Notes: a model not told the origin generated them from the sequence alone. A stretch of 64,000 nt of DNA from Pseudomonas sp. P818 (GCF_000418555.1 NZ_ATKM01000014.1:51126-115125); one strand, 5' to 3'; positions 9,851 to 18,304 are shown, counted from the first letter of the stretch. Program-made: numbers and translations.

Positions 9851-9957
9851 CTGCGCGTCGGCCAGGCTGTGTTGAGAGCAGGCTCGCAATGCTCATGTAC
9901 AAAAGTACACTGCGCTTGCTCGCCAGCTCTCGCCTTGCCTGGCTCTAGCTCGCTCGC
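9851..9957. repeat. diverged copy of a dispersed foldback element
   Basis: The core AATGCTCATGTAC...GTACACTGCGCTTGCTCGCC and the tail TCGCCTTGCCTGGCTCTAGC align in order with the elements at 40978-41119 (same strand) and 27205-27344 (opposite strand). The GAAAAAC terminal repeats of those copies are not conserved here. The centre is self-complementary (ATGTAC-N4-GTACAC). It lies between the MoxR and VWA genes, which are probably one transcript. Confidence 0.6.
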
Positions 9958-10016
9958 CCTTGCTCCGGCGCGGGCAGTGGCCACAGGCAGTCACAGACTT
10001 TCATGAGGGCATAAGT

Positions 10017-11195
10017 ATGCTGCTCAACCTATTCAACGAAATGCGCGCGGCCAAGGTGCCGGTGTCGGTGCGCGAGTTGCTCGACCTGATCAACGCGCTC
10101 AAGCACAACGTCGTGTTCGCCGACATGGACGAGTTCTATTACCTGGCGCGCGCCATCCTGGTGAAGGATGAACGCCACTTCGACAAGTTCGATCGTGCCT
10201 TCGGCGCCTACTTCAAGGGCCTGGAAAACCTCAACGAGCACATCGAGGCGATGATCCCCGAGGAGTGGCTGCGCAAGGAGTTCGAGCGCCTGCTGACCGA
10301 TGAGGAAAAGGCGCAAATCCAGAGCCTGGGCGGCCTCGACAAGCTGATCGAGGAATTCAAGAAGCGCCTCGAAGAGCAAAAAGAGAAGCACGCCGGCGGC
10401 AACAAGTGGATCGGCACCGGCGGCACCAGCCCGTTCGGCTCCGGCGGCTACAACCCGGAAGGCATCCGCGTCGGCGATGCCGGCAAGCGCCAGGGCAAGG
10501 CCGCCAAGGTGTGGGATCAGCGTGAATACAAGAACCTCGACGATCAGGTCGAGCTGGGTACACGCAACATCAAGGTGGCGCTACGCCGCCTGCGCAAGTT
10601 CGCCCGTCAGGGCGCAGCCGAAGAGCTGGATCTGGACGGCACCATCGACCACACCGCCAAAGACGGCGGCCTGCTCAATATCCAGATGCGCCCGGAGCGA
10701 CGCAACACGGTCAAACTCCTGTTGCTGCTGGATATCGGTGGCTCGATGGACGCCCACGTCAAGGTCTGCGAGGAGCTGTTTTCCGCTTGCAAGACCGAGT
10801 TCAAGCACCTGGAATATTTCTACTTCCACAACTTCATCTACGAGAGCGTGTGGAAGAACAACATGCGCCGCACCAGCGAACGCACCTCGACGATGGACCT
10901 GCTGCACAAGTACGGCGCCGACTACAAGGTGGTGTTCGTCGGCGATGCGGCCATGGCGCCCTACGAAATCACCCAGGCCGGTGGCAGCGTCGAGCACTGG
11001 AACGAGGAAGCCGGCTACGTCTGGATGAAGCGCTTCACCGAGAAGTTCAAGAAGATCATCTGGATCAACCCCTACCCCAAGGACACCTGGAACTACACCG
11101 CATCGACTGCCCTGGTGCGCGAACTGATCGAAGATCGCATGTACCCGCTGACCCTGCAGGGGCTGGAGGACGGCATGAAGTACCTGTCCAAGTAA
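10017..11195 (+). CDS. VWA domain-containing protein (CoxE-like), MoxR partner
   Basis: The 392-residue protein starts at the ATG at 10017, preceded by GAGGGC; a farther in-frame start at 9960 lies inside the repeat region and is rejected. The N-terminal half is helical and charged (EEFKKRLEEQKEKH), followed by a glycine-rich linker at about 127-150. A C-terminal von Willebrand A domain begins near residue 232. The metal site reads DIGGS (239-243) instead of the canonical DxSxS, so the first serine is a glycine. It probably works with the ATPase upstream as a two-part chaperone system. The client is unknown, and no dehydrogenase or oxidase client lies beside it. Confidence 0.88.
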   Translation: MLLNLFNEMRAAKVPVSVRELLDLINALKHNVVFADMDEFYYLARAILVKDERHFDKFDRAFGAYFKGLENLNEHIEAMIPEEWLRKEFERLLTDEEKAQIQSLGGLDKLIEEFKKRLEEQKEKHAGGNKWIGTGGTSPFGSGGYNPEGIRVGDAGKRQGKAAKVWDQREYKNLDDQVELGTRNIKVALRRLRKFARQGAAEELDLDGTIDHTAKDGGLLNIQMRPERRNTVKLLLLLDIGGSMDAHVKVCEELFSACKTEFKHLEYFYFHNFIYESVWKNNMRRTSERTSTMDLLHKYGADYKVVFVGDAAMAPYEITQAGGSVEHWNEEAGYVWMKRFTEKFKKIIWINPYPKDTWNYTASTALVRELIEDRMYPLTLQGLEDGMKYLSK

Positions 11196-11213
11196 GGCAT
11201 CGAGCCGCAACGA

Positions 11214-11251
11214 AAAACGCCGCGAATCCGGTTAAGGATTCGCGGCGTTTT
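11214..11251. terminator. bidirectional rho-independent terminator
   Basis: A 16 bp stem (AAAACGCCGCGAATCC paired with its complement) with a 6-base loop is flanked by A- and T-runs. It lies between the convergent VWA gene and the small lipoprotein gene, so it can stop transcription from both sides. Confidence 0.9.
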
Positions 11252-11252
11252 G

Positions 11253-11639
11253 CTATTCGGTTGCACGCGCCTGGTTTGCATATTCCTGCTCCAACCGGCC
11301 GAGCATCCTCTCGGTATAGTCGAAACAGTAATCCAGCTTCTCGTACGCTTTTACATAGTCCACGGCGAACCTGAGCGACATGTCGCTCAGGCATTTCTCG
11401 ACCAGGGCGCTGATGATCGGCAACGCCTCTTCTGGCACGTCGGGAATCCGTTCGCGGACGAAATCGGCACTGGTGGCCAGTCGATTGGTATCGACGGCAA
11501 AAGCCCAGTCCCGCATGGTCGCCTCATGCAGCGTACCGCCCTGATCCCATCCCTCGGCGAAGCGATCCGCTTGGCCACAGCCGGCGCCCAGCAACAGCAC
11601 AACCGCAAGAAAGGAGCCGCGCAGTACGTCCCAGTGCAT
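11253..11639 (-). CDS. putative small lipoprotein
   Basis: The 128-residue product begins with a hydrophobic signal (FLAVVLLLGAGC) ending in a cysteine at residue 21. GAGC is a weak but acceptable lipobox. The mature part is mostly helical with no recognised domain (CLSDMSLRFAVDYVKAYEKL). It follows the DUF2167 gene by about 20 bases on the same strand, so it is probably co-transcribed and acts in the envelope. A GTG at 11651 is an alternative start. The function is not recognised. Confidence 0.6.
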   Translation of the reverse strand: MHWDVLRGSFLAVVLLLGAGCGQADRFAEGWDQGGTLHEATMRDWAFAVDTNRLATSADFVRERIPDVPEEALPIISALVEKCLSDMSLRFAVDYVKAYEKLDYCFDYTERMLGRLEQEYANQARATE

Positions 11640-11660
11640 GACACCACCCACGCTTCGAAC

Positions 11661-12728
11661 TCAACGCTTGTCCGCGTCGTCCGGCTTGTTCAGGTCCATC
11701 ACCGTCTGCGCCGGGGCCTGTACCGGCTCCTCGACCTTGGCCTCGGCTGGCGCTGCCACAGGAGCAGCCGGTGCACTCGCTTCTTCGCTCGGCGTGTCCT
11801 TCTTGCGCAGGCCGATACGCTTGAACAGCCAGCCGATCACCACCACCGGGATGAACCAGAATTTTTTCAGCAGTACCAGCAGCATGGCCAGCAGGCCGGT
11901 CTTGGCCGCCACCTTGCCGGCTACCAGCGCGCCCAGGCCGTACGCGGCCACGGTGTCCAGGTCCGGATCGAATTCGGCATAGCGCTGGCCCGGGTTGAAT
12001 TCGGTGGCTGCCAGCACGGCCGGCACGTTGGCCTCGATCTCTGCAAGCTGATCCATATTGGCGACGAAATTCAGCACCAGCACACCCTTACGGCCCAGCA
12101 CGCGGATGTTGTAGTTGAGGGTATTGGTCTCGCTGTCACCGAACTTCAGTTCCTTGGCCCAGTGCAGCTTCTTGCCCTCGGTATCGTAGCGTGGCGCAGC
12201 GGCCCAGCCGACCAGCTGTACCGGCTCGTAGCCGTTCTCTTCACGCCAGGTGTTGGCCTCACGCATGTCGGCCTGCATGTCCTTGAGCATGTCGCCATAG
12301 TCGATGTCGGCGGCGTCCTCGTCGGACACATAACCACTGTCTTCATACTCGACGGTGACACCCCAGGACTCCTCGGCCAGCGGCGATACCCCGGCCGGCA
12401 GGATCATGCCCAGCGGCGGAACGTCGTCCGGCGGGTTGCCCCAGCCATCGACCAGCAGGCGCTGGGCATTCTCGCCATCGAGGAATACCAGCGAATCGGG
12501 CAGGTTGAGGGTGGCCAGATCGTTGCCGAGCACCACTCGCCCGGTCTTGAACTCCAGGCTGGCGACGAATTCTTCAGGGCTGATGTACTGCGCCGAATCG
12601 TCACCCTCGGTGACCTCCTCGCTGACCGCAGCACTCTCAGGCTCGGTCTCGGGATTGGCATATGCAGCGGACGTGAACGGCAGAACGGCAGCCAGCGCGG
12701 CGGCCAGGATCGAATCCTTGATCGACAT
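11661..12728 (-). CDS. DUF2167 family membrane protein
   Basis: The 355-residue protein has a cleavable signal peptide (to about TSAAYA, residue 24) and a large periplasmic domain typical of DUF2167 (GWGNPPDDVPPLGMILPAG, VEYEDSGYVSDEDAADIDY). A C-terminal membrane anchor at about 270-310 (LLAMLLVLLKKFWFIPVVVIGWLF) precedes an alanine/proline-rich cytoplasmic tail. The domain is found in envelope proteins of unknown function. The ATG has a good GGAG site. An ATGTAA/TTACAT palindrome lies about 30 bp upstream. Confidence 0.85.
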   Translation of the reverse strand: MSIKDSILAAALAAVLPFTSAAYANPETEPESAAVSEEVTEGDDSAQYISPEEFVASLEFKTGRVVLGNDLATLNLPDSLVFLDGENAQRLLVDGWGNPPDDVPPLGMILPAGVSPLAEESWGVTVEYEDSGYVSDEDAADIDYGDMLKDMQADMREANTWREENGYEPVQLVGWAAAPRYDTEGKKLHWAKELKFGDSETNTLNYNIRVLGRKGVLVLNFVANMDQLAEIEANVPAVLAATEFNPGQRYAEFDPDLDTVAAYGLGALVAGKVAAKTGLLAMLLVLLKKFWFIPVVVIGWLFKRIGLRKKDTPSEEASAPAAPVAAPAEAKVEEPVQAPAQTVMDLNKPDDADKR

Positions 12729-12759
12729 GGAAACTCCAGTGCTACAGGGTGAGGGTTAA

Positions 12760-12778
12760 ATGTAACGCGGTATTACAT
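12760..12778. promoter_or_regulatory. possible operator, ATGTAA-N7-TTACAT
   Basis: The two 6 bp arms (12760-12765 and 12773-12778) are perfect inverted repeats with a 7 bp spacer. They are placed 31-50 bp upstream of the DUF2167 start codon, where an operator or promoter-overlapping site would be expected. No regulator gene is adjacent, so the factor is unknown. Confidence 0.35.
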
Positions 12779-12865
12779 TAACACACCCTGCCTGCACATC
12801 TGGCGAACCAGCGCACCTTTTGCCCCCTTCGGCTTGCGCGTAGGAACGCTCGCGGGCTGACCGAT

Positions 12866-13390
12866 TCAGCGCCAGTGGCGTTGCTGAGCGCGTCTGGTCC
12901 GCCCTGCCCCGAACAGCCAGCCGAACATCAGCACCAGCAGTTCCGCCAGCCAGGCCAGCAGCAACGCACTGATCACACCCCAGAGGATTGCATCCGGAGT
13001 GAACAGCACCTGATAGCGGTAAGCCTTCAGGGTTTCCTGAAACAGCTCGTGATCGGCGCCAGTCGCCAGGTGCCAGGCCTGGGCATACCAGGGCCCCTGC
13101 ATGGCCTGCCATTCGCGCTCGAGCAAGGCCGAGCGCTGCACCAGATGTCCCACGCTGTTGGCGTCGCTGCGCATCACCGGGTCATCGCTTACGCGGTAGT
13201 GCGCCACCAGCGCATCCATGTCGCCCTTGAAGAACTTCTGGGCGGTTTCCTGAAACCCCTTGAGACTCTGTTGCGATTCCAGGCGGTGCGCTTCGACCCG
13301 CTTGGCATAGTCATCGATGAAGCCCGGCACCTGTACGCCAAGCAACAGGCCGAAGGCGAACAGCGTCAGACGCAGGTAGCTTCTAAGCAT
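12866..13390 (-). CDS. DUF2937 family membrane protein
   Basis: The 174-residue protein has an N-terminal membrane helix (LTLFAFGLLLGVQVPGFI), a long periplasmic helical region with a YAKRVEAHRLESQQSLKGF coiled segment, and a C-terminal helix pair (ILWGVISALLLAWLAELLVLMFGWLF). This layout is that of DUF2937. It follows the glutamine amidotransferase gene by 4 bases and is the last gene of a HIT-amidotransferase-DUF2937 run that is conserved, from memory, in Pseudomonas. The function is unknown. Confidence 0.85.
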   Translation of the reverse strand: MLRSYLRLTLFAFGLLLGVQVPGFIDDYAKRVEAHRLESQQSLKGFQETAQKFFKGDMDALVAHYRVSDDPVMRSDANSVGHLVQRSALLEREWQAMQGPWYAQAWHLATGADHELFQETLKAYRYQVLFTPDAILWGVISALLLAWLAELLVLMFGWLFGAGRTRRAQQRHWR

Positions 13391-13394
13391 GGGA

Positions 13395-14168
13395 TCAGGC
13401 CTTGCCGTGAGTGATGCTTTCGCCGCGGCGCCACAGGCGCCATTCGCCCGGCTGGTACAGCGACCATTGTTCGTTATCCGTCAGAGGTTCGGTGGCGATG
13501 ACCGTCACCACATCGTTGGGTGTGGTTTCAGACTGGAAGTCCACCTTGAGATCGGCGTCCTTGAGCTGCGCCGGGCCGAATGGCGCGCGCCGGGTGATAT
13601 GCGCCAGCTTGGTCGAGCAGAAGCTGAACAGCCAGTCACCATCGCTGAGCAGGCAGTTGAACACGCCGAGCTGGCGGTAGCTGGCACAGGCCGCCACCAG
13701 CACCGGCAGCAGCACCTCCACCGAGACCGGCTCGGGAAACGCGCGCCGCACGCGGTTGAGCAGATCGCAGAAGGCGGCTTCGCTATCGGTTTCGCCCACC
13801 GGTCGATAGAAACTGGTGGAACCCTGCAGGCCAGCGAGCTGGCCGTTGTGCGCGAAACACCAGTTGCGTCCCCATAGCTCTCGACTGAAAGGATGGGTAT
13901 TGACCAGCGACACCTGGCCGACATTGGCCTGGCGGATGTGACCAATCACCACCTCGCTCTTGATCGGGTAGCGCTGCACCAGTTGCGCGACCTCGGACTC
14001 GCTGCTCGCCCGCGGGTCCTGAAACAGGCGCAGGCCACGCCCCTCGTAGAAACCGATACCCCAGCCATCACGGTGCGGCCCGGTACGGCCGCCGCGCTGC
14101 ATCAGCCCGGTAAAGCTGAAGACGATATCGGTGGGTACATTGGCGCTCATGCCGAGCAATTCGCACAT
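13395..14168 (-). CDS. class II glutamine amidotransferase (YafJ-like)
   Basis: The 257-residue protein begins MCELLGMS, so cysteine 2 becomes the N-terminal nucleophile after methionine removal, as in Ntn-type class II amidotransferases. Further family marks are GWGIGFYEG, the VIGHIRQANVG segment and NWCFAHNGQLAG, which form the glutamine site. There is no synthase domain, so it either works with a partner or hydrolyses gamma-glutamyl compounds as YafJ/DUG3-like enzymes do. It sits 4 bases after the HIT gene and 4 bases before the DUF2937 gene. Confidence 0.9.
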   Translation of the reverse strand: MCELLGMSANVPTDIVFSFTGLMQRGGRTGPHRDGWGIGFYEGRGLRLFQDPRASSESEVAQLVQRYPIKSEVVIGHIRQANVGQVSLVNTHPFSRELWGRNWCFAHNGQLAGLQGSTSFYRPVGETDSEAAFCDLLNRVRRAFPEPVSVEVLLPVLVAACASYRQLGVFNCLLSDGDWLFSFCSTKLAHITRRAPFGPAQLKDADLKVDFQSETTPNDVVTVIATEPLTDNEQWSLYQPGEWRLWRRGESITHGKA

Positions 14169-14172
14169 CGAA

Positions 14173-14619
14173 TCAATTCTCCTTGCCGAGGATCAGGCGC
14201 AGGCACTCGGCTTCGTTCTGCAAACGCGCGTCGAGTCGCTTGCGGCCCTGCGGCAGAAAACGCACCAGCAGTCGCCAGAGCAGCGCCGGCAGGTCGCCCG
14301 GCCGGCGCGGAATCAGGTGTAGATGAAGATGAGGCACGTGCTGGTTGGAGTCCGGACCATCGTTGATCACCAGGTTGATGCCGTTGACTCCGTAGCCGGC
14401 CTCACGCAGCGCACCGGCCACGCGTTCCGACAAGGTCAGCAGGCGCTCACGAACCGGCACGGGCAAGTCACGCAGAAACGGCGCATGCAGGCGGCTGACG
14501 ATCAGCACATGGGCCGGACGCATGGGAAAGATATCCAGCAGAACGATGAAATCATCGTCCTCGTAAAGTCGATGAGCGGGTAGCCGTCGCTCGGCAATGG
14601 CACAGAACACGCAATCCAT
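14173..14619 (-). CDS. HIT family protein
   Basis: The 148-residue protein has the histidine triad HVPHLHLHLIPR near residue 95 and the N-terminal DCVFCAIAERR zinc/cysteine pattern of HINT-like hydrolases. These enzymes hydrolyse nucleoside phosphoramidates or related nucleotides in the cytoplasm. The start at 14619 is chosen because GGGAGG precedes it; an upstream in-frame ATG would add 18 unlike residues. It is the first of three tightly spaced genes. Confidence 0.92.
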   Translation of the reverse strand: MDCVFCAIAERRLPAHRLYEDDDFIVLLDIFPMRPAHVLIVSRLHAPFLRDLPVPVRERLLTLSERVAGALREAGYGVNGINLVINDGPDSNQHVPHLHLHLIPRRPGDLPALLWRLLVRFLPQGRKRLDARLQNEAECLRLILGKEN

Positions 14620-14682
14620 CGGGCCTCCCTTGCACAAGGCCATCATGCTGAACGCACGGGCCAGCCGGCGCAAGGGGGCAAA

Positions 14683-15156
14683 TCAGATACGCGGTTCCAT
14701 GCGTCCGCTGCGATCGCGCCCGTAATCGCGAATCGGCAGATCGTCGTCCTCTTCCATGCGCTCGCGCAGGGTGCGTGGGTCTTCGTCAGGCTCCGACGCT
14801 GGTTGGCCATGGCGATCCTTCCACCAACGCTCGATGGGCCAGCGAACAGCGACGAAGAGCAGGTAGACGGCGAGAGCGATCAGGCTGTAAAGCGCCAGAT
14901 CGGCCACGGCGCGCCAGGCGTTGTTACCGACCTTGAGCAAAACGTCCATGGCGGTGACCGCCAGTGCAGGCGCGAACAGCTCACGCGTCGGATCGACGAT
15001 GGTCGGGCTGAACAGCAGTACAGCCACCAGCACCGCGAGTGGCTCGCGCAGATAGCGCCACATCCAGCTGGTCAGGCGCATCCATACCAACAGGCAACCC
15101 AGGGCAGCAATCCCGTAGGCCGCCCAGGCCATGAGGTAGTCGTTTTCATTCATCAT
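14683..15156 (-). CDS. hypothetical inner-membrane protein
   Basis: The 157-residue product has three hydrophobic segments (YGIAALGCLLVWMRL, PLAVLVAVLLFSPTIV and ALYSLIALAVYLLFVAVRW). A charged, acidic and proline-containing tail follows (EPDEDPRTLRERMEEDDD). Two adjacent ATGs at 15156 and 15153 could both serve as the start. It lies 63 bp upstream of the HIT gene on the same strand. From memory, similar proteins occur at this place in other Pseudomonas; no function is known to me. Confidence 0.7.
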   Translation of the reverse strand: MMNENDYLMAWAAYGIAALGCLLVWMRLTSWMWRYLREPLAVLVAVLLFSPTIVDPTRELFAPALAVTAMDVLLKVGNNAWRAVADLALYSLIALAVYLLFVAVRWPIERWWKDRHGQPASEPDEDPRTLRERMEEDDDLPIRDYGRDRSGRMEPRI

Positions 15157-15257
15157 AAGCAGGCGCCGGCGTGGCAGGTCTGGCAAAGGGGCGCTTATGA
15201 TAGCGGTTTTTACCCGGCTCGGCGCTCTTGCCAGCCGAGCTGCTCTGGAGCTTCGCC

Positions 15258-17300
15258 ATGTCCTCTGCCCCCATCGCCCATCAGCAAGCCGGTAACGATC
15301 CCTATCGCTGGCTGGAGAACCGCGACAGCGAAGAGGTGCTGGCGTACCTGCAGGCGGAGAACGCTTACCTGGAGAGCGTACTGGAACCGCAGCAGGCGCT
15401 GCGCGAGCAGCTGTTCGAGGAGATCAAGGGGCGCATCCGCGAGACCGACCTGTCGCTGCCCACGCCCTGGGGCGACTACCTCTACTACCAGCGCACCACG
15501 GCCGGTGACGAATATCCACGGCACTATCGCTGCCGCCGCCCTGCCGATGGTTCGTTGCAGGTCGACAGCGCCAGCGAAACGCTGCTGCTCGATCCCAACG
15601 AGCTGGCCGGTGACGGTTTTCTTTCCGTGGGCGCATTCAGCATCAGCCCCGACCAGCAACGCCTGGCCTACAGCCTCGACAGCAGCGGCGACGAGATCTA
15701 CCGCCTGTTCGTCAAGGAGCTGGGCAGCGGCCAGATCAGCGAGCTGCCCTTCGACGACTGCGATGGCAGCATGACCTGGGCGAACGACAGCCAGACGCTG
15801 TTCTTCACCGAACTGGACGACACCCACCGCCCCTACAAACTTTATCGTCACCGCCTCGGCGAGGCCGCAGCCGAAGCGGTATTCGAGGAGGCAGATGGCC
15901 GTTTCTTCCTGCATTGCTATCGTTCCAGTTCGGAGCGCCAGTTGATTCTGCAACTGGGCAGCAAGACCACCAGCGAAGTCTGGGTGCTGGACGCCCATAG
16001 CCCGCAAGACGCCTTCACCTGCCTGGCGCCCCGCGAGGAAGATCACGAGTACGACGTCGACCACGGCATGCTCAACGGCGAGTGGTGCTGGCTGATCCGC
16101 AGCAACCAGAGCGGGATCAACTTCGCGCTGTACCGCGCCACCGAGGACAAGCCGCAGCGTGCGCATTGGCAACAGATCCGTCCACATGACCCGCAGGTAA
16201 TGCTCGAAGGTGCCACATTGAACCAGCGCGCCATCGTCCTGGCGCTGCGCGAAGGTGGCCTGCCGATCCTCGAAGTACAGCCGCAGGGCCAGATGGCGTA
16301 CCGCGTGCAGCTGCCGGATGCGGCCTACAGCCTCTACGTGCAGGACAGCCTGGAGTTTCACAGCCCGGTGATTCGCCTGCGCTACGAAGCGCTGAACCGC
16401 CCCGCCCAGGTACGTCAGCTGGAACTGGCCACGGGTGAGCAGCAGGTGCTCAAGCAGACGCCGGTGGAAGGTCCGTTCGATGCCGATATTTATGAAAGCC
16501 GTCGCCTCTGGGCCAGCGCCGCCGACGGTACGCAGATACCGATCAGCTTGGTGGCGCGCCGCGAAGTGTTCAACGCAGGCCAACCGGCGCCGCTCTACCT
16601 CTATGGCTATGGTGCCTATGGTGCCAGCCTCGACCCCTGGTTCTCCCATGCGCGCCTGAGCCTGCTCGACCGCGGCTTCGTCTTCGCCATCGCCCACATA
16701 CGCGGCGGCGGCGAAATGGGCGAAGCCTGGTATCGCGCCGGCAAGCTTGCGCACAAGCAGAACAGCTTCGACGATTTCATCGCCAGCGCCGAACGCCTGA
16801 TCGCCGAAGGTGTTACCACCGCCTCGCAGCTGGCGATCAGCGGCGGTAGCGCCGGCGGCCTGCTGATCGGCGCCGTGCTCAACCAGCGCCCCGAGCTGTT
16901 CGCCGCTGCCATTGCCGAAGTGCCCTTCGTCGACGTGCTCAACACCATGCTCAACCCGGACCTGCCGCTCACCGTGACCGAGTACGACGAATGGGGTGAC
17001 CCGAACCAGCCCGAGGTCTTCGAGCGCATCAAGGCCTACGCGCCTTACGAGAATGTGCGCACCCAGGCCTATCCGGCGATTCTCGCCGTCGCGGGCTACA
17101 ACGACAGCCGCGTGCAGTACTGGGAAGCAGCCAAGTGGGTGGCGAAATTGCGCCGTGACAAGACCGACGACAACCTGCTGCTGCTGAAGACCGACCTCGG
17201 CGCGGGACATGGCGGCATGAGTGGGCGTTATCAGGGCATCAGGGATGTGGCGCTGGAATATGCCTTCCTGTTTCGTGTGCTCGGGATAGCGCACGCCTAG
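15258..17300 (+). CDS. ptrB: oligopeptidase B (S9A prolyl-oligopeptidase family)
   Basis: The 680-residue protein has an N-terminal beta-propeller and a C-terminal alpha/beta-hydrolase domain. The nucleophile is in SGGSAGGLL (near residue 532), the aspartate in AGYNDSRVQYWEAAKW, and the histidine in GAGHGGMSGRY. Oligopeptidase B cuts short peptides after arginine or lysine in the cytoplasm. The start at 15258 has a TGGAG site; an in-frame ATG 30 bases upstream does not. A REP-like hairpin begins at its stop codon. Confidence 0.93.
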   Translation: MSSAPIAHQQAGNDPYRWLENRDSEEVLAYLQAENAYLESVLEPQQALREQLFEEIKGRIRETDLSLPTPWGDYLYYQRTTAGDEYPRHYRCRRPADGSLQVDSASETLLLDPNELAGDGFLSVGAFSISPDQQRLAYSLDSSGDEIYRLFVKELGSGQISELPFDDCDGSMTWANDSQTLFFTELDDTHRPYKLYRHRLGEAAAEAVFEEADGRFFLHCYRSSSERQLILQLGSKTTSEVWVLDAHSPQDAFTCLAPREEDHEYDVDHGMLNGEWCWLIRSNQSGINFALYRATEDKPQRAHWQQIRPHDPQVMLEGATLNQRAIVLALREGGLPILEVQPQGQMAYRVQLPDAAYSLYVQDSLEFHSPVIRLRYEALNRPAQVRQLELATGEQQVLKQTPVEGPFDADIYESRRLWASAADGTQIPISLVARREVFNAGQPAPLYLYGYGAYGASLDPWFSHARLSLLDRGFVFAIAHIRGGGEMGEAWYRAGKLAHKQNSFDDFIASAERLIAEGVTTASQLAISGGSAGGLLIGAVLNQRPELFAAAIAEVPFVDVLNTMLNPDLPLTVTEYDEWGDPNQPEVFERIKAYAPYENVRTQAYPAILAVAGYNDSRVQYWEAAKWVAKLRRDKTDDNLLLLKTDLGAGHGGMSGRYQGIRDVALEYAFLFRVLGIAHA

Positions 17301-17366
17301 GAGCGACTTCAGCCGCGATTGCCCAAGCATCGCGGCTGAAGCGGAATGCCGTCCAGCCGCTCCTAC
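17298..17366. repeat. REP-like repeat overlapping the ptrB stop codon
   Basis: The segment opens with TAGGAGCG (the TAG is the ptrB stop) and closes with CGCTCCTAC. Inside is a strong hairpin, CTTCAGCCGCGAT...ATCGCGGCTGAAG. The same family occurs at 18148-18304, 34723-34789 and 62639-62686. Confidence 0.75.
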
Positions 17367-17394
17367 AGGAAAACGACGCTCAGTCCTGCTTGCG

Positions 17395-17691
17395 CTACCC
17401 TTCCAGCCCCTGGCTGTTGCGGCGCATCTGCTCGTCCAGTTGCGGGATCGGCTGATCACCGTTGGGGCGAGGCGCACCGGGCAGGGGTTGACCCTGAGGC
17501 GGCGGAAGAAGGGGCGCCGATCCCTGGCGCTTGATCGGTACTGCGGTAGAGGGCTGGCCATAGGGCTGTGGCGTCGCCGTGCCCGGCGAGCCGGCTTCCG
17601 GAGCTGACGGCATGCGCATGGGCTGCTGCGCCCATGCCAGCGTGGCGACGCTGGACGCCAGGATCATCGCGGCGAGAATGGGGATACGCAT
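17395..17691 (-). CDS. secreted proline-rich hypothetical protein
   Basis: The 98-residue product has a clear signal peptide (MRIPILAAMILASSVATLAWA, cut before QQP). A short low-complexity mature chain rich in proline, glycine and glutamine follows (LLPPPQGQPLPGAPRPNGD). An AGGAG site precedes the ATG at 17691. It lies between the convergent ptrB gene and the divergent yajD gene. It is probably periplasmic and unstructured; no function is recognised. Confidence 0.65.
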   Translation of the reverse strand: MRIPILAAMILASSVATLAWAQQPMRMPSAPEAGSPGTATPQPYGQPSTAVPIKRQGSAPLLPPPQGQPLPGAPRPNGDQPIPQLDEQMRRNSQGLEG

Positions 17692-17766
17692 GATGGCTCT
17701 CCTGCTCGACAGGCTTTCGTTTTATTCTGGCAACACCTGCCCTCGAACGTTCCAGCGAATCGCCCC

Positions 17767-18135
17767 ATGAATCCGACCAGCAAGCTCGACAAGATCCTCG
17801 CCGAAGCCCAGCAACGCCGTGAAACCAGCTATCGGGAAAAGGCGCTTCGCATGTACCCACACATCTGTGGCCGCTGCGGCCGCGAGTTCAGCGGCAAGCG
17901 CCTGAGCGAGCTGACCGTGCATCATCGCGACCACAACCACGACAACAACCCGGAAGACGGCTCCAACTGGGAATTGCTGTGCCTGTACTGCCACGACAAC
18001 GAGCACCAGCGTCAGGTCGATTTGCACTACCAGAAGGAAGAGGCCGCCAGTGCGGGCTCCGGCAGCAAGGTCACGCACAAGGGGCTGGCAGGTTTGGCGG
18101 CGCTGCTGGGCAAGACGGAAGATAAGCAACGCTGA
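17767..18135 (+). CDS. yajD: YajD family HNH nuclease
   Basis: The 122-residue protein is a small HNH protein. CGRCG at about 36-40 and CLYCHDNEH at about 77 form the zinc site, and LTVHHRDHNHDNNPEDGSNW carries the HH...N catalytic motif. This matches YajD. HNH proteins of this size are metal-dependent nucleases, but the cellular role of YajD is not established. A lysine-rich C-terminal tail follows the domain. Confidence 0.9.
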   Translation: MNPTSKLDKILAEAQQRRETSYREKALRMYPHICGRCGREFSGKRLSELTVHHRDHNHDNNPEDGSNWELLCLYCHDNEHQRQVDLHYQKEEAASAGSGSKVTHKGLAGLAALLGKTEDKQR

Positions 18136-18147
18136 AAGCCATCACCC

Positions 18148-18217
18148 GTAGGAACGAATTCATTCGCGATGCTTGCCGGCGCGGCGCCAGCCCTTTCGCG
18201 GATAAATCCGCTCCTAC
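18148..18217. repeat. REP-like repeat, GTAGGA...TCCTAC family
   Basis: The segment starts GTAGGAACGAATTCATTCGCG and ends ATCCGCTCCTAC, with GCGGATAAATCCGC forming an inner hairpin. It lies in the 185 bp gap between the convergent yajD and metallopeptidase genes. Confidence 0.6.
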
Positions 18218-18263
18218 CGACCGTGCGTCTAGACAACTTCGGCGCAGGGGCAACGCTTTTTTA

Positions 18264-18304
18264 AGAGCGAATTCATTCGCAATCGCGGCTGAAGCCGCTC
18301 CTAC
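18264..18304. repeat. REP-like repeat, second unit in the same gap
   Basis: This unit reads AGAGCGAATTCATTCGCAAT and then CGCGGCTGAAGCCGCTCCTAC, combining the left end of the unit at 18148 with the right end of the unit at 17298. It precedes the metallopeptidase stop by about 16 bp. A short T-run before it (ATTTTTT-like) could help end transcription of yajD. Confidence 0.55.

Noticed and set aside
15210..17561. A 783-codon open frame on the minus strand across ptrB
   Set aside because: It is a GC-driven shadow of ptrB; it has no domain, no ribosome-binding site and a composition typical of an antisense frame.
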